40,987 nt of DNA from JBFMFB01 sp040752115 (GTDB lineage: Bacteria; Pseudomonadota; Gammaproteobacteria; Burkholderiales; Sulfuricellaceae), in contig JBFMFB010000022.1 of assembly GCA_040752115.1 (NCBI GenBank), positions 1 through 40,987 on the forward strand, read 5' to 3'. The notes beneath the pieces are model-generated. The model was not told the origin of the DNA and did no database searches. It worked only from the letters and a program-made list of their open reading frames with translations. Below are positions 1-8,256 of this stretch, piece after piece. The translations under genes and the position numbers were made by a program. Numbering within the stretch: position 1 is the first letter of the stretch; the number at the start of each line of letters is the position of its first letter.

Positions 1-81
1 GCTACCGGTTTGCCCTCCCTGCGAAGAAGCGGCCGCTGTTGCTCTTGCCCTGGACGGGATGCCCGCCGGCCTGGTTGGGAA

Positions 82-100
82 GCCAGGCATTATGCCTGGC
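82..100. repeat. Perfect palindrome across the cysN stop codon
   Basis: Nine-base arms GCCAGGCAT and ATGCCTGGC flank a single central base. The palindrome covers the last codons and stop codon of cysN. It could weakly stabilise the mRNA 3' end or be a protein-binding site. No T-run follows on the minus strand, so it is not a standard intrinsic terminator. Confidence 0.5.
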
Positions 101-1376
101 AGATCATTCCTGCGGCGACGGTTTCATTGGTGAACTCGTCGATGACGATGAATCCGCCGGTGGCGCGATTGTCGGCATAGGGATCATGCGCCAGCGGCTT
201 GAGCAGTCTGATCGAAGCCCGGCCGATTTCGTTCATGTTCAGCTCGGCGGCATCGGCGACGTGCTCCAGGGTGTGGATGTCCACCCGATAATTCAGGGCC
301 GAAATCATCGCCTTGACGGTGCTGCTGGCATGCTTGACAAGATACTTGCGCCCCGGCGAGAACGGCGTTTCGCTCATCCAGCACAGCATGGCGTCAAACT
401 CCTTGGCGACCCGCGGCGCATCCCCGCGATGGGCGATCATGTCGCCGCGCGAAATGTCCAGCTCATCCTCGATGGTCAGCGTCACTGACAGCGGGGCGCT
501 CGCTTCTTCCAGGTTGCCGTCGAAGGTGACGATCTCCCTGATTTTCGAACTCAGCCCGGAGGGCAGCACGACAATTTCGTCGCCGACCCTGACCTTGCCC
601 GACTCGATGCGCCCCATGTAGCCGCGAAAATCGTGCAGTTCCGGCGTTTGCGGCCGGCTCACCAACTGCACCGGGAAGCGGAAGGCGCTGCGCTCGCGGC
701 GGCTTTCCACCGGCACGTTCTCCAACGTTTCCAGCAGGGTTTCGCCCTGGTACCACGGCATGTTGTTGCCGCGTTCCACCACCATATCGCCCTCCAGAGC
801 GGAAATGGGGATGAAGCGCACCTCGCTGGCGGCGGCATCCAGCTTGTCGAAAAAGCGCCCGAATTCGTCCTTGATGGCGTTGTAGGTGCCTTCCGAATAA
901 CCCACCAGATCCATCTTGTTGACCGCAACCACGATATGAGGAATGCCCAGCAGCGCCGCGATGTAGGCGTGGCGGCGGGACTGCGGCAGCAGCCCCTTGC
1001 GCGCGTCCACCAGCACGATGGCGAGATGCGCCGTGCTGGCGCCGGTCACCATGTTGCGGGTGTACTGCTCGTGGCCGGGCGTGTCGGCAATGATGAAGCG
1101 GCGTTTGGGCGTGGCGAAGTAGCGGTAGGCCACGTCGATGGTGATGCCCTGTTCGCGCTCCGACTGCAGGCCGTCGGTCAGCAACGCCAGATCGACGCCC
1201 TTGCCGCCCTTGCGTTCGTTGAATTTCTGCGCCGCCTCGAGCTGATCCTCGAAGATGCCCTTGCTGTCCACCAGCAGGCGGCCGATCAGCGTGGATTTGC
1301 CGTCGTCCACGCTGCCGGCGGTGGAAAAGCGCAGCAGCTCGGTTTCGCGCTCGAAGATGTTTTCGATCATGTTCAT
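90..1376 (-). CDS. cysN: Sulfate adenylyltransferase subunit 1 (GTPase)
   Basis: CysN is the GTPase subunit of ATP sulfurylase. With CysD it makes adenosine 5'-phosphosulfate from sulfate and ATP, using GTP hydrolysis to drive the reaction. The 428-residue protein shows the translation-factor GTPase motifs: P-loop GSVDDGKS (about 21-28), DTPGH (98-102) and NKMD (153-156), followed by beta-barrel domains. There is no fused CysC kinase domain, which agrees with an APS-reducing pathway. The start chosen gives MNMIENIF; a second ATG two codons later is equally possible because neither has a clear Shine-Dalgarno sequence. It is the last recognised gene of the sulfate operon, 107 bp after cysD, and that gap holds a palindromic CACGAAT repeat. 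Family identity is secure. Confidence 0.97.
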   Translation of the reverse strand: MNMIENIFERETELLRFSTAGSVDDGKSTLIGRLLVDSKGIFEDQLEAAQKFNERKGGKGVDLALLTDGLQSEREQGITIDVAYRYFATPKRRFIIADTPGHEQYTRNMVTGASTAHLAIVLVDARKGLLPQSRRHAYIAALLGIPHIVVAVNKMDLVGYSEGTYNAIKDEFGRFFDKLDAAASEVRFIPISALEGDMVVERGNNMPWYQGETLLETLENVPVESRRERSAFRFPVQLVSRPQTPELHDFRGYMGRIESGKVRVGDEIVVLPSGLSSKIREIVTFDGNLEEASAPLSVTLTIEDELDISRGDMIAHRGDAPRVAKEFDAMLCWMSETPFSPGRKYLVKHASSTVKAMISALNYRVDIHTLEHVADAAELNMNEIGRASIRLLKPLAHDPYADNRATGGFIVIDEFTNETVAAGMICQA

Positions 1377-1400
1377 GTGTGTGTTCCCAAACCGGTTTAG

Positions 1401-1455
1401 CCACGAATGTCACGAATTTCCACGAATTATTCGTGCCCATTCGTGTCATTCGTGG
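1401..1455. repeat. Short-period palindromic repeat, CACGAAT family (copy 1)
   Basis: On the left arm CACGAAT recurs three times at 9-10 nt spacing; on the right arm its complement ATTCGTG recurs three times. The whole folds into one long imperfect hairpin. It lies between cysD and cysN inside the operon. Copies of the same family lie at 18375-18527 and 35796-35874. Confidence 0.85.
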
Positions 1456-1483
1456 CCCAAAGCCTTTGCCCTTGGATGTTCAG

Positions 1484-2458
1484 CTAAAAATAACCTTCCT
1501 TCTTCTTGTCTTCCATGGAATTCGCGCCATGGTCGATGATGCGTGTCTCGCGCTCGCTGCGGGTGCAGGTCGCGGCTTCTGCCACGATCTCGTCGAGCGT
1601 GGTGGCGGAAGACTCGATCGCGCCGGTGCAGGGCGAGCAGCCCAGCGTGCGGAAGCGGCACATCACCGGCTCGGGCACTTCGCCTTCGCGCAGGTTGCCC
1701 GCGTCGTCGGCCGGGATCAGCAGGTTGCCGCGCCGCACCATCATGCGCTCCTTGGCGAAATACAGCGGCACGATCGGGATGTTTTCCAGCCGGATGTATT
1801 GCCAGATGTCCATTTCGGTCCAGTTGGACAGCGGAAACACCCGGATCGACTGCCCCTCGTGGATGCGGCAGTTGTAGATGTCCCACAGCTCGGGGCGCTG
1901 GCTCTTCGGGTCCCACTGGCCGAACTCGTCGCGGAAGGAAAAGATGCGCTCCTTGGCGCGCGACTTTTCCTCGTCGCGACGCGCCCCGCCCAGGGCGGCG
2001 TCGAAGCCGCCCTGCGACAGCGCATCGAGCAGCGCCTGGGTCTTGAGCAGGCCGCAGCACCGCGCCACGCCGACCTTGTTCGGATGGATGCCCTGGGCAA
2101 TCGCCGGTTCGTTGCGGTGGACGATCAGCCGCGCGCCGATTTCCTTGGCGTACCAGTCGCGGAATTCGATCATCTCGCGGAACTTGAAGCCGGTATCCAC
2201 GTGCAGCAGCGGGAATGGCAGCGGTCCCGGATAGAAGGCCTTCCGCGCCAGATGCAGCATCACGCTGGAATCCTTGCCGATGGAATACAGCATCACCGGG
2301 TTGCGGAATTCCGCCACCACCTCGCGCATGATGTGGATCGCCTCGGCCTCCAGCGCCTTCAGGTGCTTGGGCTGGAAATGGGCCTTGCCGCCGGGCGCGA
2401 GCTGAGGCTCTTCAATTTCTGGGGCGGTTTTGGCGACCGCCGCGGATAATGCGTTCAT
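1484..2458 (-). CDS. cysD: Sulfate adenylyltransferase subunit 2
   Basis: CysD is the catalytic ATP-pyrophosphatase-type subunit of ATP sulfurylase and partners CysN. The PP-loop SIGKDS is at about residues 59-64. Other typical segments are the LHVDTGFKF, LGGARRDEEKSRAKER and CRFRTLGC stretches. The start at 2458 (MNALSAAV) is favoured over a longer upstream reading because AAGGAGG lies six bases before it and its ATG overlaps the cysH stop as ATGA, which implies translational coupling. The product is 324 residues, slightly longer than the roughly 300 usual for the family because of an N-terminal extension of about 20 residues. The protein ends in a lysine-rich KKKEGYF tail, typical of the family. 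Confidence 0.97.
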   Translation of the reverse strand: MNALSAAVAKTAPEIEEPQLAPGGKAHFQPKHLKALEAEAIHIMREVVAEFRNPVMLYSIGKDSSVMLHLARKAFYPGPLPFPLLHVDTGFKFREMIEFRDWYAKEIGARLIVHRNEPAIAQGIHPNKVGVARCCGLLKTQALLDALSQGGFDAALGGARRDEEKSRAKERIFSFRDEFGQWDPKSQRPELWDIYNCRIHEGQSIRVFPLSNWTEMDIWQYIRLENIPIVPLYFAKERMMVRRGNLLIPADDAGNLREGEVPEPVMCRFRTLGCSPCTGAIESSATTLDEIVAEAATCTRSERETRIIDHGANSMEDKKKEGYF

Positions 2459-3144
2459 GCAACCTCCTTGCGTTTGTGCAGCCCGCACTCCTTGCTCTCC
2501 GGATCCTCCCACCACCACCGTCCGGCGCGGATGTCCTCGCCTGCCGTGATGGCGCGGGTGCAGGGCGCGCAACCGATGCTGGGATAGTGCCGGTCGTGCA
2601 GCTTGTTATAGGGCACGCCGAATTCCCGAATATAAGACCAGACGTCGATCTGCGTCCACTCGATCAGCGGGCTGAATTTCTGCAGGCCGTTGTCGGCATC
2701 CCATTCAGACACGCCCAGATTCTGGCGCGTCGGCGCCTGCTCGCGGCGCAGACCGGTCACCCACGCCTGCTTGCCGGCAAGCGCGCGCCGGAGCGGCTCC
2801 ACCTTGCGGATGCGGCAGCAGGCCTTGCGCAGCTCCACGCTATCGTAGAAAGCGTTGACACCGTGCTCGCTGACGAATTCCTCCACCGCCCGGTTATCGG
2901 GGAAATACACCTGCAGGCGGACACCGTAGCGGTCGGCGACTTCTTTCATGAGATCGTAGGTTTCCTGCGGCAGCCGCCCGGTGTCCAGGCTGAAGATCCC
3001 GATGCGGGGCGCATGCTTCACGATCAGGTCGGTCAGCACCATATCCTCGGCGCCGAAGCTGTTGGCTAGAACCGCCGGCGCATGCTCGGCTTCGATGCGG
3101 CGCAGCAGCGTCTTGGCAGTCTCGATTTTGAGTTCCAGGCTCAT
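2455..3144 (-). CDS. cysH: Adenylyl-sulfate (APS) reductase, iron-sulfur type
   Basis: CysH reduces APS to sulfite and AMP with thioredoxin or a similar donor. The 229-residue protein has the modified PP-loop SFGAED (29-34). It has the cysteine set of the 4Fe-4S APS reductases: a CC pair at 109-110 and CAPC at 192-195. The catalytic cysteine sits in the C-terminal ECGLH motif at 220. The Fe-S cysteines argue for APS rather than PAPS as substrate (known for the family), which fits the absence of a cysC gene or domain here. It follows cysI by 24 bp and overlaps cysD by four bases. A GGAGA element precedes the start. Confidence 0.95.
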   Translation of the reverse strand: MSLELKIETAKTLLRRIEAEHAPAVLANSFGAEDMVLTDLIVKHAPRIGIFSLDTGRLPQETYDLMKEVADRYGVRLQVYFPDNRAVEEFVSEHGVNAFYDSVELRKACCRIRKVEPLRRALAGKQAWVTGLRREQAPTRQNLGVSEWDADNGLQKFSPLIEWTQIDVWSYIREFGVPYNKLHDRHYPSIGCAPCTRAITAGEDIRAGRWWWEDPESKECGLHKRKEVA

Positions 3145-3168
3145 CTGTGTTGTCTCCGTATCCAGTTG

Positions 3169-5298
3169 TTACCGACCGGCAGCCGCCTGCCTGGCGGCGC
3201 GCAGCTCGCACTGCGGCTGCGGCGCCGCCGGCACCGGCGCATCCGCGCCTGCCTGCCGCGGCAGCATGCCGGTCAGGTCGAGCTGCCGGTCCTGCGCGAG
3301 GCAGTATTGACCGGCATCGGCTGTCCAAGCGTCGAGCTCGGCGAACAACCCCGGCAATGCCTTGTCGTCCGGCGATTCCTTGAGGCGGGCGAACTCCGCA
3401 GCGAGCGCGGCGAATTTCTGCGCCAGTTGCGGCTGCTCCGTCAACTTTTCCTGCACCTCTGCAGCCAGCCCGGCCACGTCGGCTGAGGCGGGGGCAGCCG
3501 GAAACAGCAGCGTTCCACCCACCAGCCGGGCGATCGCCTCGGCGCAGACCAGCGCCTCGCCGTATTCGCGCTGCATGTAATAGGCATTGCGGTAGCGGCG
3601 CTCGTTGGCCGCCTCGAAATAGGCCGGCGCGACCGAAGCCTTGGCGGGCGCGCCGCACTCGCCGCCGCCCAGTTGCAGGACGCGGAAGTCCGACGTGTCG
3701 CCGTGGTCGCGGCTGACCCATTCCACCTGGGGCTCCGAAACCTCCGTCAAACGTGCCAGCAGGGTCTGGAAATAATCCGGCTCCTGCCTCCGGCTCCAGA
3801 GGTAAAAGCTCTCCCCTTCCTCGCGGCCGGCGGCATAAGCCTCCTGCACCCGCTTGATCGCAGTTTCGATGCGCGCGGCCGGCACCGACGGCCCTTTCAG
3901 GGCAAGACGCCCGCCATCGCCGCCGTCCCCGCCGAAATACATCTGGTAGTGCGGGATCAGCTTGCCGAACATCCGCCGCCCTTCGCCATGAATGCCGATG
4001 TCGCCGGTTTCCGGCTGGGCGCAGCCGTTGGGGCAGCCGGAGACCCGGATGCGGAGGTCGTTGTCGCCACCGGTCAGCTTGGGCGCGACTTTCTGCGAGG
4101 CGGTGATACCCAGGCGGCAAGTGGAGGCGCCGGGGCAGGCCACCACGTTGTCGCCGCGCTTGGGCGCCGCCAGCTTCAGCTCGGCCAGCTCTGCATCAAC
4201 CGCAGTCAAGGCAGTTTCCGGCACGTTCACCAGAATCAGATTCTGATCCTGGGTGGTGCGGATGTCGTCCAGGCCCAGCTTTTCCGCCAAACCAGCAATG
4301 CCGCGCAGAATTTCGGCGCTCAGCGCCCCCTGCGGCACGCTGATCGGGTAGACGTACAATCCCGGCTGCTTCTGCTTGAACACCCGCCGCGGCGCGCCGG
4401 TTCCGGCCGCGTCGCCCTTCTTGCCGCCAGTCCACCGTCCTTGCGGGTAGGGTTGGCCAGCCAGGGCCACCCTGGTGCGAGCCAGTTCCTCACGGTATTT
4501 CTCGACGAAACCCTCGGGGCCGAAGCGGTCCACCAGGAACTTGCTGCGCGAACGGGCGCGCTTGGTGCCGTCCGAGTAGCGGTTGTGCAGCGAAATTGCC
4601 GCCTCCAGCACGACCAGCAGATCCTTTTCTTCGACGAAGGGCTCGATCACGACCGCTTCGTGGGGCTTGTGCCCCAGCCCGCCGGCCGCCAGCACCTTGA
4701 AGCCGAATTTTCCATCCTCGCGCCGCACCGCGATCGCGCCGATGTCGTGGATCAGACCCTGGGCGCAATCGGCCTCGCAGCCGGAGAAGCTGATCTTGAA
4801 CTTGCGCGGCATGCTCTGGGTCGCCGGATGGCGCAGAAAATGGCGCGCCACTCCCTGCACGAACGGCTTGATGTCCACGTGCTCGCGCGGGCACACGCCG
4901 GCCAGGGGGCAGGAGGTAACGTTGCGCACCGTGTTGCCGCACGCCTCGCGGGTGGTCAGGCCGTCCTGCGCCAGGCGGCGCAGCGCCGCAGGCGTATCCG
5001 CGAGCGGCACGAAGTGGGCCTGAATATCCTGGCGCGTGGTGATGTGCGCCACATCGTGCTCCGAATAATGTTCCACCACATCCGCAATCGCCCGCAGCTG
5101 ATGCGGCCTGACCCGCCCGCCGGGCAGCTTGACCCGCACCATGTGCACGCCGTTCTGGCGCTGGCCGTAGATTCCCAGCTGGAGGCGCACGCTCTGGAAG
5201 CGGTCGGCATCCATTTCACCGGCCTGGAAGCTCTGCAGCGCATGCTCGTAGCGGTCGATTTCCTCGTCGTTGGCCAAGCTGTTGATCAGTTGCGTCAT
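3169..5298 (-). CDS. cysI: Nitrite/sulfite reductase hemoprotein (assimilatory sulfite reductase)
   Basis: This siroheme / 4Fe-4S enzyme reduces sulfite to sulfide by six electrons. The 709-residue protein shows the duplicated ferredoxin-like and siroheme half-domains of the family. The second half carries the expected cluster ligands C388-x5-C394 and C422-x3-C426. The first half carries the same pattern at C130-x5-C136 and C174-x3-C178, which many sulfite reductases lack in that half. After about residue 545 there is a helical extension of about 160 residues, rich in Ala and Gln and possibly HEPN-like, that is not part of the reductase core. No CysJ flavoprotein gene is adjacent, so the electron donor is unknown; ferredoxin is likely. 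AGGAG lies seven bases before the start. A siroheme nitrite reductase role cannot be excluded from sequence, but the operon context favours sulfite. Confidence 0.93.
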   Translation of the reverse strand: MTQLINSLANDEEIDRYEHALQSFQAGEMDADRFQSVRLQLGIYGQRQNGVHMVRVKLPGGRVRPHQLRAIADVVEHYSEHDVAHITTRQDIQAHFVPLADTPAALRRLAQDGLTTREACGNTVRNVTSCPLAGVCPREHVDIKPFVQGVARHFLRHPATQSMPRKFKISFSGCEADCAQGLIHDIGAIAVRREDGKFGFKVLAAGGLGHKPHEAVVIEPFVEEKDLLVVLEAAISLHNRYSDGTKRARSRSKFLVDRFGPEGFVEKYREELARTRVALAGQPYPQGRWTGGKKGDAAGTGAPRRVFKQKQPGLYVYPISVPQGALSAEILRGIAGLAEKLGLDDIRTTQDQNLILVNVPETALTAVDAELAELKLAAPKRGDNVVACPGASTCRLGITASQKVAPKLTGGDNDLRIRVSGCPNGCAQPETGDIGIHGEGRRMFGKLIPHYQMYFGGDGGDGGRLALKGPSVPAARIETAIKRVQEAYAAGREEGESFYLWSRRQEPDYFQTLLARLTEVSEPQVEWVSRDHGDTSDFRVLQLGGGECGAPAKASVAPAYFEAANERRYRNAYYMQREYGEALVCAEAIARLVGGTLLFPAAPASADVAGLAAEVQEKLTEQPQLAQKFAALAAEFARLKESPDDKALPGLFAELDAWTADAGQYCLAQDRQLDLTGMLPRQAGADAPVPAAPQPQCELRAARQAAAGR

Positions 5299-5323
5299 GG
5301 TTGTCTCCTAATTTGAATTCGTC

Positions 5324-6103
5324 TTACCACACCAGCCTGCCGCCGATCAGGATCAGCATGACGGCGAGTATCGGGCGCAGCACTTGGTCCGGGATGCGCG
5401 CGCCGAGATGGCTGCCGATATAAATGCCCGGCAGCGAGCCCAGCAGCAGGCTGACGAGCAGCGTCAAATCCACCGTGCCCATGAAAAAATGCCCCATCCC
5501 GGCAACGGCGGTGAGCGGCACGGCATGGGCGATGTCGGTGCCGACGATCTGCACCGCGGACAGGCGCGGATACAGGAAAAACAGCGCCACCGCGCCCAGC
5601 GCTCCGGCGCCGACCGACGAGATCGTCACCATCGTGCCCAGCGTCGCGCCGGTCAGGATGGTGACCGGCACGATCCAGCGCTCGCGCCAGCCGTGCAGGG
5701 CCGGCGTCCAGCGCTGGGCGATGGCCCTCACCCGTTCCTTCAACAGCAGCGCCAGCGCGGTCAAAATCAGCGCGAAGCCCAGCGTGGTCATGATCAGCGC
5801 CTGGAATTCCTTGGTGTTGACCCCCAATGCCTTGAGCAGAAAAATCGTCACCAGTGCCGCCGGAATGCTGCCGGCCGAAAGCAGCCCGACGATTTTCCAG
5901 TTCACGGTACCGTTGCGGCTGTGTACCCAGATCCCGCCGGTCTTGGTGATCGAGGCATAGAGCAGGTCGGTACCGACCGCGGTGGCCGGCGCAAAGCCGA
6001 ACGCCAGCACCAGCAGGGGGGTCATCAGGGAACCTCCGCCCACGCCGGTCAGTCCGACGATGAAGCCGACGCCCAGGCCCGCCACCGTGTACATCCAGTC
6101 CAT
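5324..6103 (-). CDS. TauE/SafE-family sulfite/organosulfonate exporter-like membrane protein
   Basis: This is a 259-residue polytopic inner-membrane protein of the TauE/SafE family, whose members are linked to export or uptake of sulfite, sulfonates or sulfolactate. The glycine-rich GLTGVGGGSLMTP segment near residue 18 and about eight hydrophobic stretches are typical. It is the first gene of the tauE-cysI-cysH-cysD-cysN operon, 25 bp before cysI, and divergent from cysB. Position suggests sulfate/thiosulfate uptake or relief of toxic sulfite; direction of transport cannot be read from sequence. The start MDWMYT is chosen because AGGAGG lies upstream at good spacing. Confidence 0.9.
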   Translation of the reverse strand: MDWMYTVAGLGVGFIVGLTGVGGGSLMTPLLVLAFGFAPATAVGTDLLYASITKTGGIWVHSRNGTVNWKIVGLLSAGSIPAALVTIFLLKALGVNTKEFQALIMTTLGFALILTALALLLKERVRAIAQRWTPALHGWRERWIVPVTILTGATLGTMVTISSVGAGALGAVALFFLYPRLSAVQIVGTDIAHAVPLTAVAGMGHFFMGTVDLTLLVSLLLGSLPGIYIGSHLGARIPDQVLRPILAVMLILIGGRLVW

Positions 6104-6178
6104 CCCCTGCCTCCTTTGCCGATCTCCGAGAACTGCTTCCTTTTAATCTGACGGCAATGGTAACGCCGAGTTCTTAGA

Positions 6179-6224
6179 TTGAAAAAGAATATTATGTTAC
6201 TATCTTATAATCTTTTGTTATAAG
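6179..6224 (+). promoter_or_regulatory. Candidate cysB promoter with overlapping inverted-repeat operator
   Basis: In the AT-rich 132-bp gap between the divergent tauE and cysB genes there is TTGAAA (6179-6184), TATCTT (6201-6206) and a perfect TATAAT (6206-6211). CTTATAA (6204-6210) and TTATAAG (6218-6224) form a perfect 7-bp inverted repeat separated by seven bases, covering the TATAAT and ending 11 bases before the start codon. LysR-type regulators often repress their own promoter, so autoregulation is a reasonable inference. No consensus CysB site can be asserted. Confidence 0.5.
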
Positions 6225-6235
6225 CGATCACACCA

Positions 6236-7189
6236 ATGAAGTTGCAACAACTGCGCTATCTGCAGGAAGTGGCCCGCCAGGGCCTGAATGTCTCCGCCGC
6301 GGCAGAGACGCTGTTCACCTCCCAGCCCGGCATCAGCAAGCAGATTCGGCTGCTGGAGGAGGAACTGGGGGTGGAAGTGTTCATACGCAACGGCAAGCGC
6401 GTAACGGGGATCACCCAACCCGGCCGGATCATCCTGGAAATGGCGGAGCGCATCCTGCGCGAAGCGGAAAACATGAAGCTGGTCGGGCAGGAATTCACCA
6501 GCGAGACCAGCGGCAGCCTGTCCATCGCCACTACCCATACCCAGGCGCGCTACGTCCTGCCCGAGGTGGTCAGGGCGTTCATCGGGCGCCACCCACAGGT
6601 CCGGCTCAGCCTGCACCAGGGCAATCCGACCCAGGTCGCGCAGATGGCCATTTCCGGCGAAGCGGACATCGCCATCGCCACAGAAACGATCGATTTGTAC
6701 AAGGAGCTGGTCACGCTCCCTTGCTATCAATGGAACCGCTGCGTGATCGTGCCGCCAGAGCACCCCCTGCTGGAGGCGCACCCGCTTACCCTGGAAGCGC
6801 TTGCCGGATACCCGCTGATCACCTACGACTTCGCCTTCGCCGGCCGCTCGAAGATCAACAAGGCATTCGAGGCGCGCGGGCTTACGCCCAACATCGTGCT
6901 CACGGCGATCGATTCGGACGTCATCAAAACCTACGTGGAGCTGGGGCTGGGGGTGGGAATCGTGGCCAAGATGGCATTCGACCCGGAGCGCGACCGCAAT
7001 CTTCGGTCCCTGGACGCCAGCCACCTGTTCGACTACAGCACCACCAAGATCGGCCTGCGTCGCGGCGCCTACCTGCGCGGCTACGAATACGCCTTCATCG
7101 AACTGTTCGCGCCGCACCTCGACCGCAGGACCGTGGAAGCGGCGATGAGCGCCAAGCCGGAAAGCGCGGAAGACAACCCGGAGATATAG
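6236..7189 (+). CDS. cysB: LysR-family regulator, CysB/Cbl type
   Basis: This is a 317-residue transcription regulator. It has an N-terminal winged helix-turn-helix (about 1-60, with the LysR signature around AAETLFTSQPGISKQI) and a periplasmic-binding-like effector domain (about 93-300). In CysB proteins the effector is N-acetylserine or O-acetylserine, and sulfide or thiosulfate acts as anti-inducer. The sequences close to the CysB/Cbl group are the start MKLQQLRYL and the effector-domain TTHTQARYVLP. It is transcribed divergently from the sulfate assimilation operon, the usual arrangement for its activator. A degenerate REP-like hairpin follows the stop codon. Confidence 0.94.
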   Translation: MKLQQLRYLQEVARQGLNVSAAAETLFTSQPGISKQIRLLEEELGVEVFIRNGKRVTGITQPGRIILEMAERILREAENMKLVGQEFTSETSGSLSIATTHTQARYVLPEVVRAFIGRHPQVRLSLHQGNPTQVAQMAISGEADIAIATETIDLYKELVTLPCYQWNRCVIVPPEHPLLEAHPLTLEALAGYPLITYDFAFAGRSKINKAFEARGLTPNIVLTAIDSDVIKTYVELGLGVGIVAKMAFDPERDRNLRSLDASHLFDYSTTKIGLRRGAYLRGYEYAFIELFAPHLDRRTVEAAMSAKPESAEDNPEI

Positions 7190-7194
7190 CCTGC

Positions 7195-7226
7195 GTGGGG
7201 GCGCGATAACCGAAGGGCGTTGCGCT
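7195..7226. repeat. Degenerate REP-like hairpin (family B remnant)
   Basis: GGGGGCGCGATAACCGAAG followed by GGCGTTGCGC resembles the GGCGCAATAAGCGAAGCGCATTGCGCC hairpins at 16000 and 9007 but has diverged, and the GTAG head reads GTGG. It sits directly after cysB. Confidence 0.45.
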
Positions 7227-7246
7227 GGGTGTGACGATCAACCGCT

Positions 7247-7266
7247 AATCGAGTCTGACCCTATTT
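7247..7266 (-). repeat. GGGTCAGACTCGATT repeat, left copy (inverted)
   Basis: Read on the minus strand this is AAATAGGGTCAGACTCGATT. It is the inverted counterpart of copies at 8257-8276 and 8285-8306. The copies bracket the DUF4238 gene. The adjacent bases contain a short TTCTTCTATT tandem. Confidence 0.8.
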
Positions 7267-7285
7267 CTTCTTCTATTTCTTCTTG

Positions 7286-8230
7286 TTAGGCACCGATATG
7301 CCTGAGCAAGTGTCTTCCTTCAAGCATTTCCCCTGACTTCCCAACAAAGAAAAATCCGATCTTCGGCGCATATATCTGCTTGTACGCGAACATGAGCAAC
7401 TTGCTATTGAGCATGGCAACCAGTTCCCTTGTTGCGTCAATAAGGCCCACGTGGCCGTCGAACTCGCCCACAAGAGCTAGATTCTTTGAGACTGGGAAAT
7501 ATACCTGGGTATTTTTCATCCCGTATCCTGGCGAGCTTCTATAAAACGGTGGGATTTTCTCTGGTTCTTTCCATGAGAGATTTACAGGATTGTCCGTTGT
7601 AATAAATGGGCCTGTTTCGTCTGTCGATCTAATTAACAGCCAATTCCGACTATCAAGGTACGGGAGAATAGCTTCGATGCCTTTAAGCTCCATGTGAATG
7701 TGATGTTCTCTCGCCACTTCAATTGTGTACTGCTTGCTTTCATGAAATTTCTTGATGTCTTCATAGCTTACATTTTCGTCTACCGCTTTCCCGCTCTCCT
7801 TCATCTGCCTGATTTGTGATTCCCAGCGCTCCTTTGTCGCAAGGGAAAGATCCATAATTCGCTCGGCGATTTGTGCTTGAAATTTTCTCCAGTGTTCTCG
7901 CATTTCGGGCGAGCGAATAGCAAGGATAGCGACCAAATTCAAAATTACCTCTCTTGCAGCTCCTTCAAATGTCGAATTTTCTTCTATATGCCTCAGCGCC
8001 CGAGCCGCCTCATCCTCAAACTTCGCCAGAGATGTTTCGATTATGTTCGGATCGACGCCTTCAACTTCAATGCGGTTAAAGTCTCTTATGCCGCCAACAT
8101 TCCGCGGGATCGTTTCAAACTGTTTCTTTTCCTTGAGATCAATGACAGCGATCTTTGATTTCTTTGCGCCGCCCTTTGTAAATCCTTTTAAGTAGCATTG
8201 TGAAAGGTAGTGGTGGTGTCGCGCTGACAT
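7286..8230 (-). CDS. DUF4238 domain-containing protein
   Basis: This is a 314-residue soluble protein with the DUF4238 hallmarks: an N-terminal HHHYLSQCYLKGF segment (5-17) and a central FITTDNPV motif (about residue 210). The biochemical function is unknown. Base composition is clearly more AT-rich than in neighbouring genes, and the codon use is unlike theirs, which suggests acquisition by transfer. The gene is isolated, with no Shine-Dalgarno sequence. It lies between inverted copies of a GGGTCAGACTC repeat. Its stop codon is inside GCCTAAC, and ATTAGGC lies ten bases upstream of the start, an arrangement resembling integron cassette boundaries. A role in defence or another accessory trait would be a guess. 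Confidence 0.85.
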   Translation of the reverse strand: MSARHHHYLSQCYLKGFTKGGAKKSKIAVIDLKEKKQFETIPRNVGGIRDFNRIEVEGVDPNIIETSLAKFEDEAARALRHIEENSTFEGAAREVILNLVAILAIRSPEMREHWRKFQAQIAERIMDLSLATKERWESQIRQMKESGKAVDENVSYEDIKKFHESKQYTIEVAREHHIHMELKGIEAILPYLDSRNWLLIRSTDETGPFITTDNPVNLSWKEPEKIPPFYRSSPGYGMKNTQVYFPVSKNLALVGEFDGHVGLIDATRELVAMLNSKLLMFAYKQIYAPKIGFFFVGKSGEMLEGRHLLRHIGA

Positions 8231-8256
8231 TGAGGTTGTGCCTAATGAAGCTGGAT

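Noticed and set aside
1..89. Partial gene downstream of cysN
   Set aside because: Short readings on either strand give no recognisable sequence; too little is visible to call.
3673..5316. 547-codon open frame antisense to cysI
   Set aside because: The sulfite reductase reading has conserved motifs along its whole length; the opposite frame has none.
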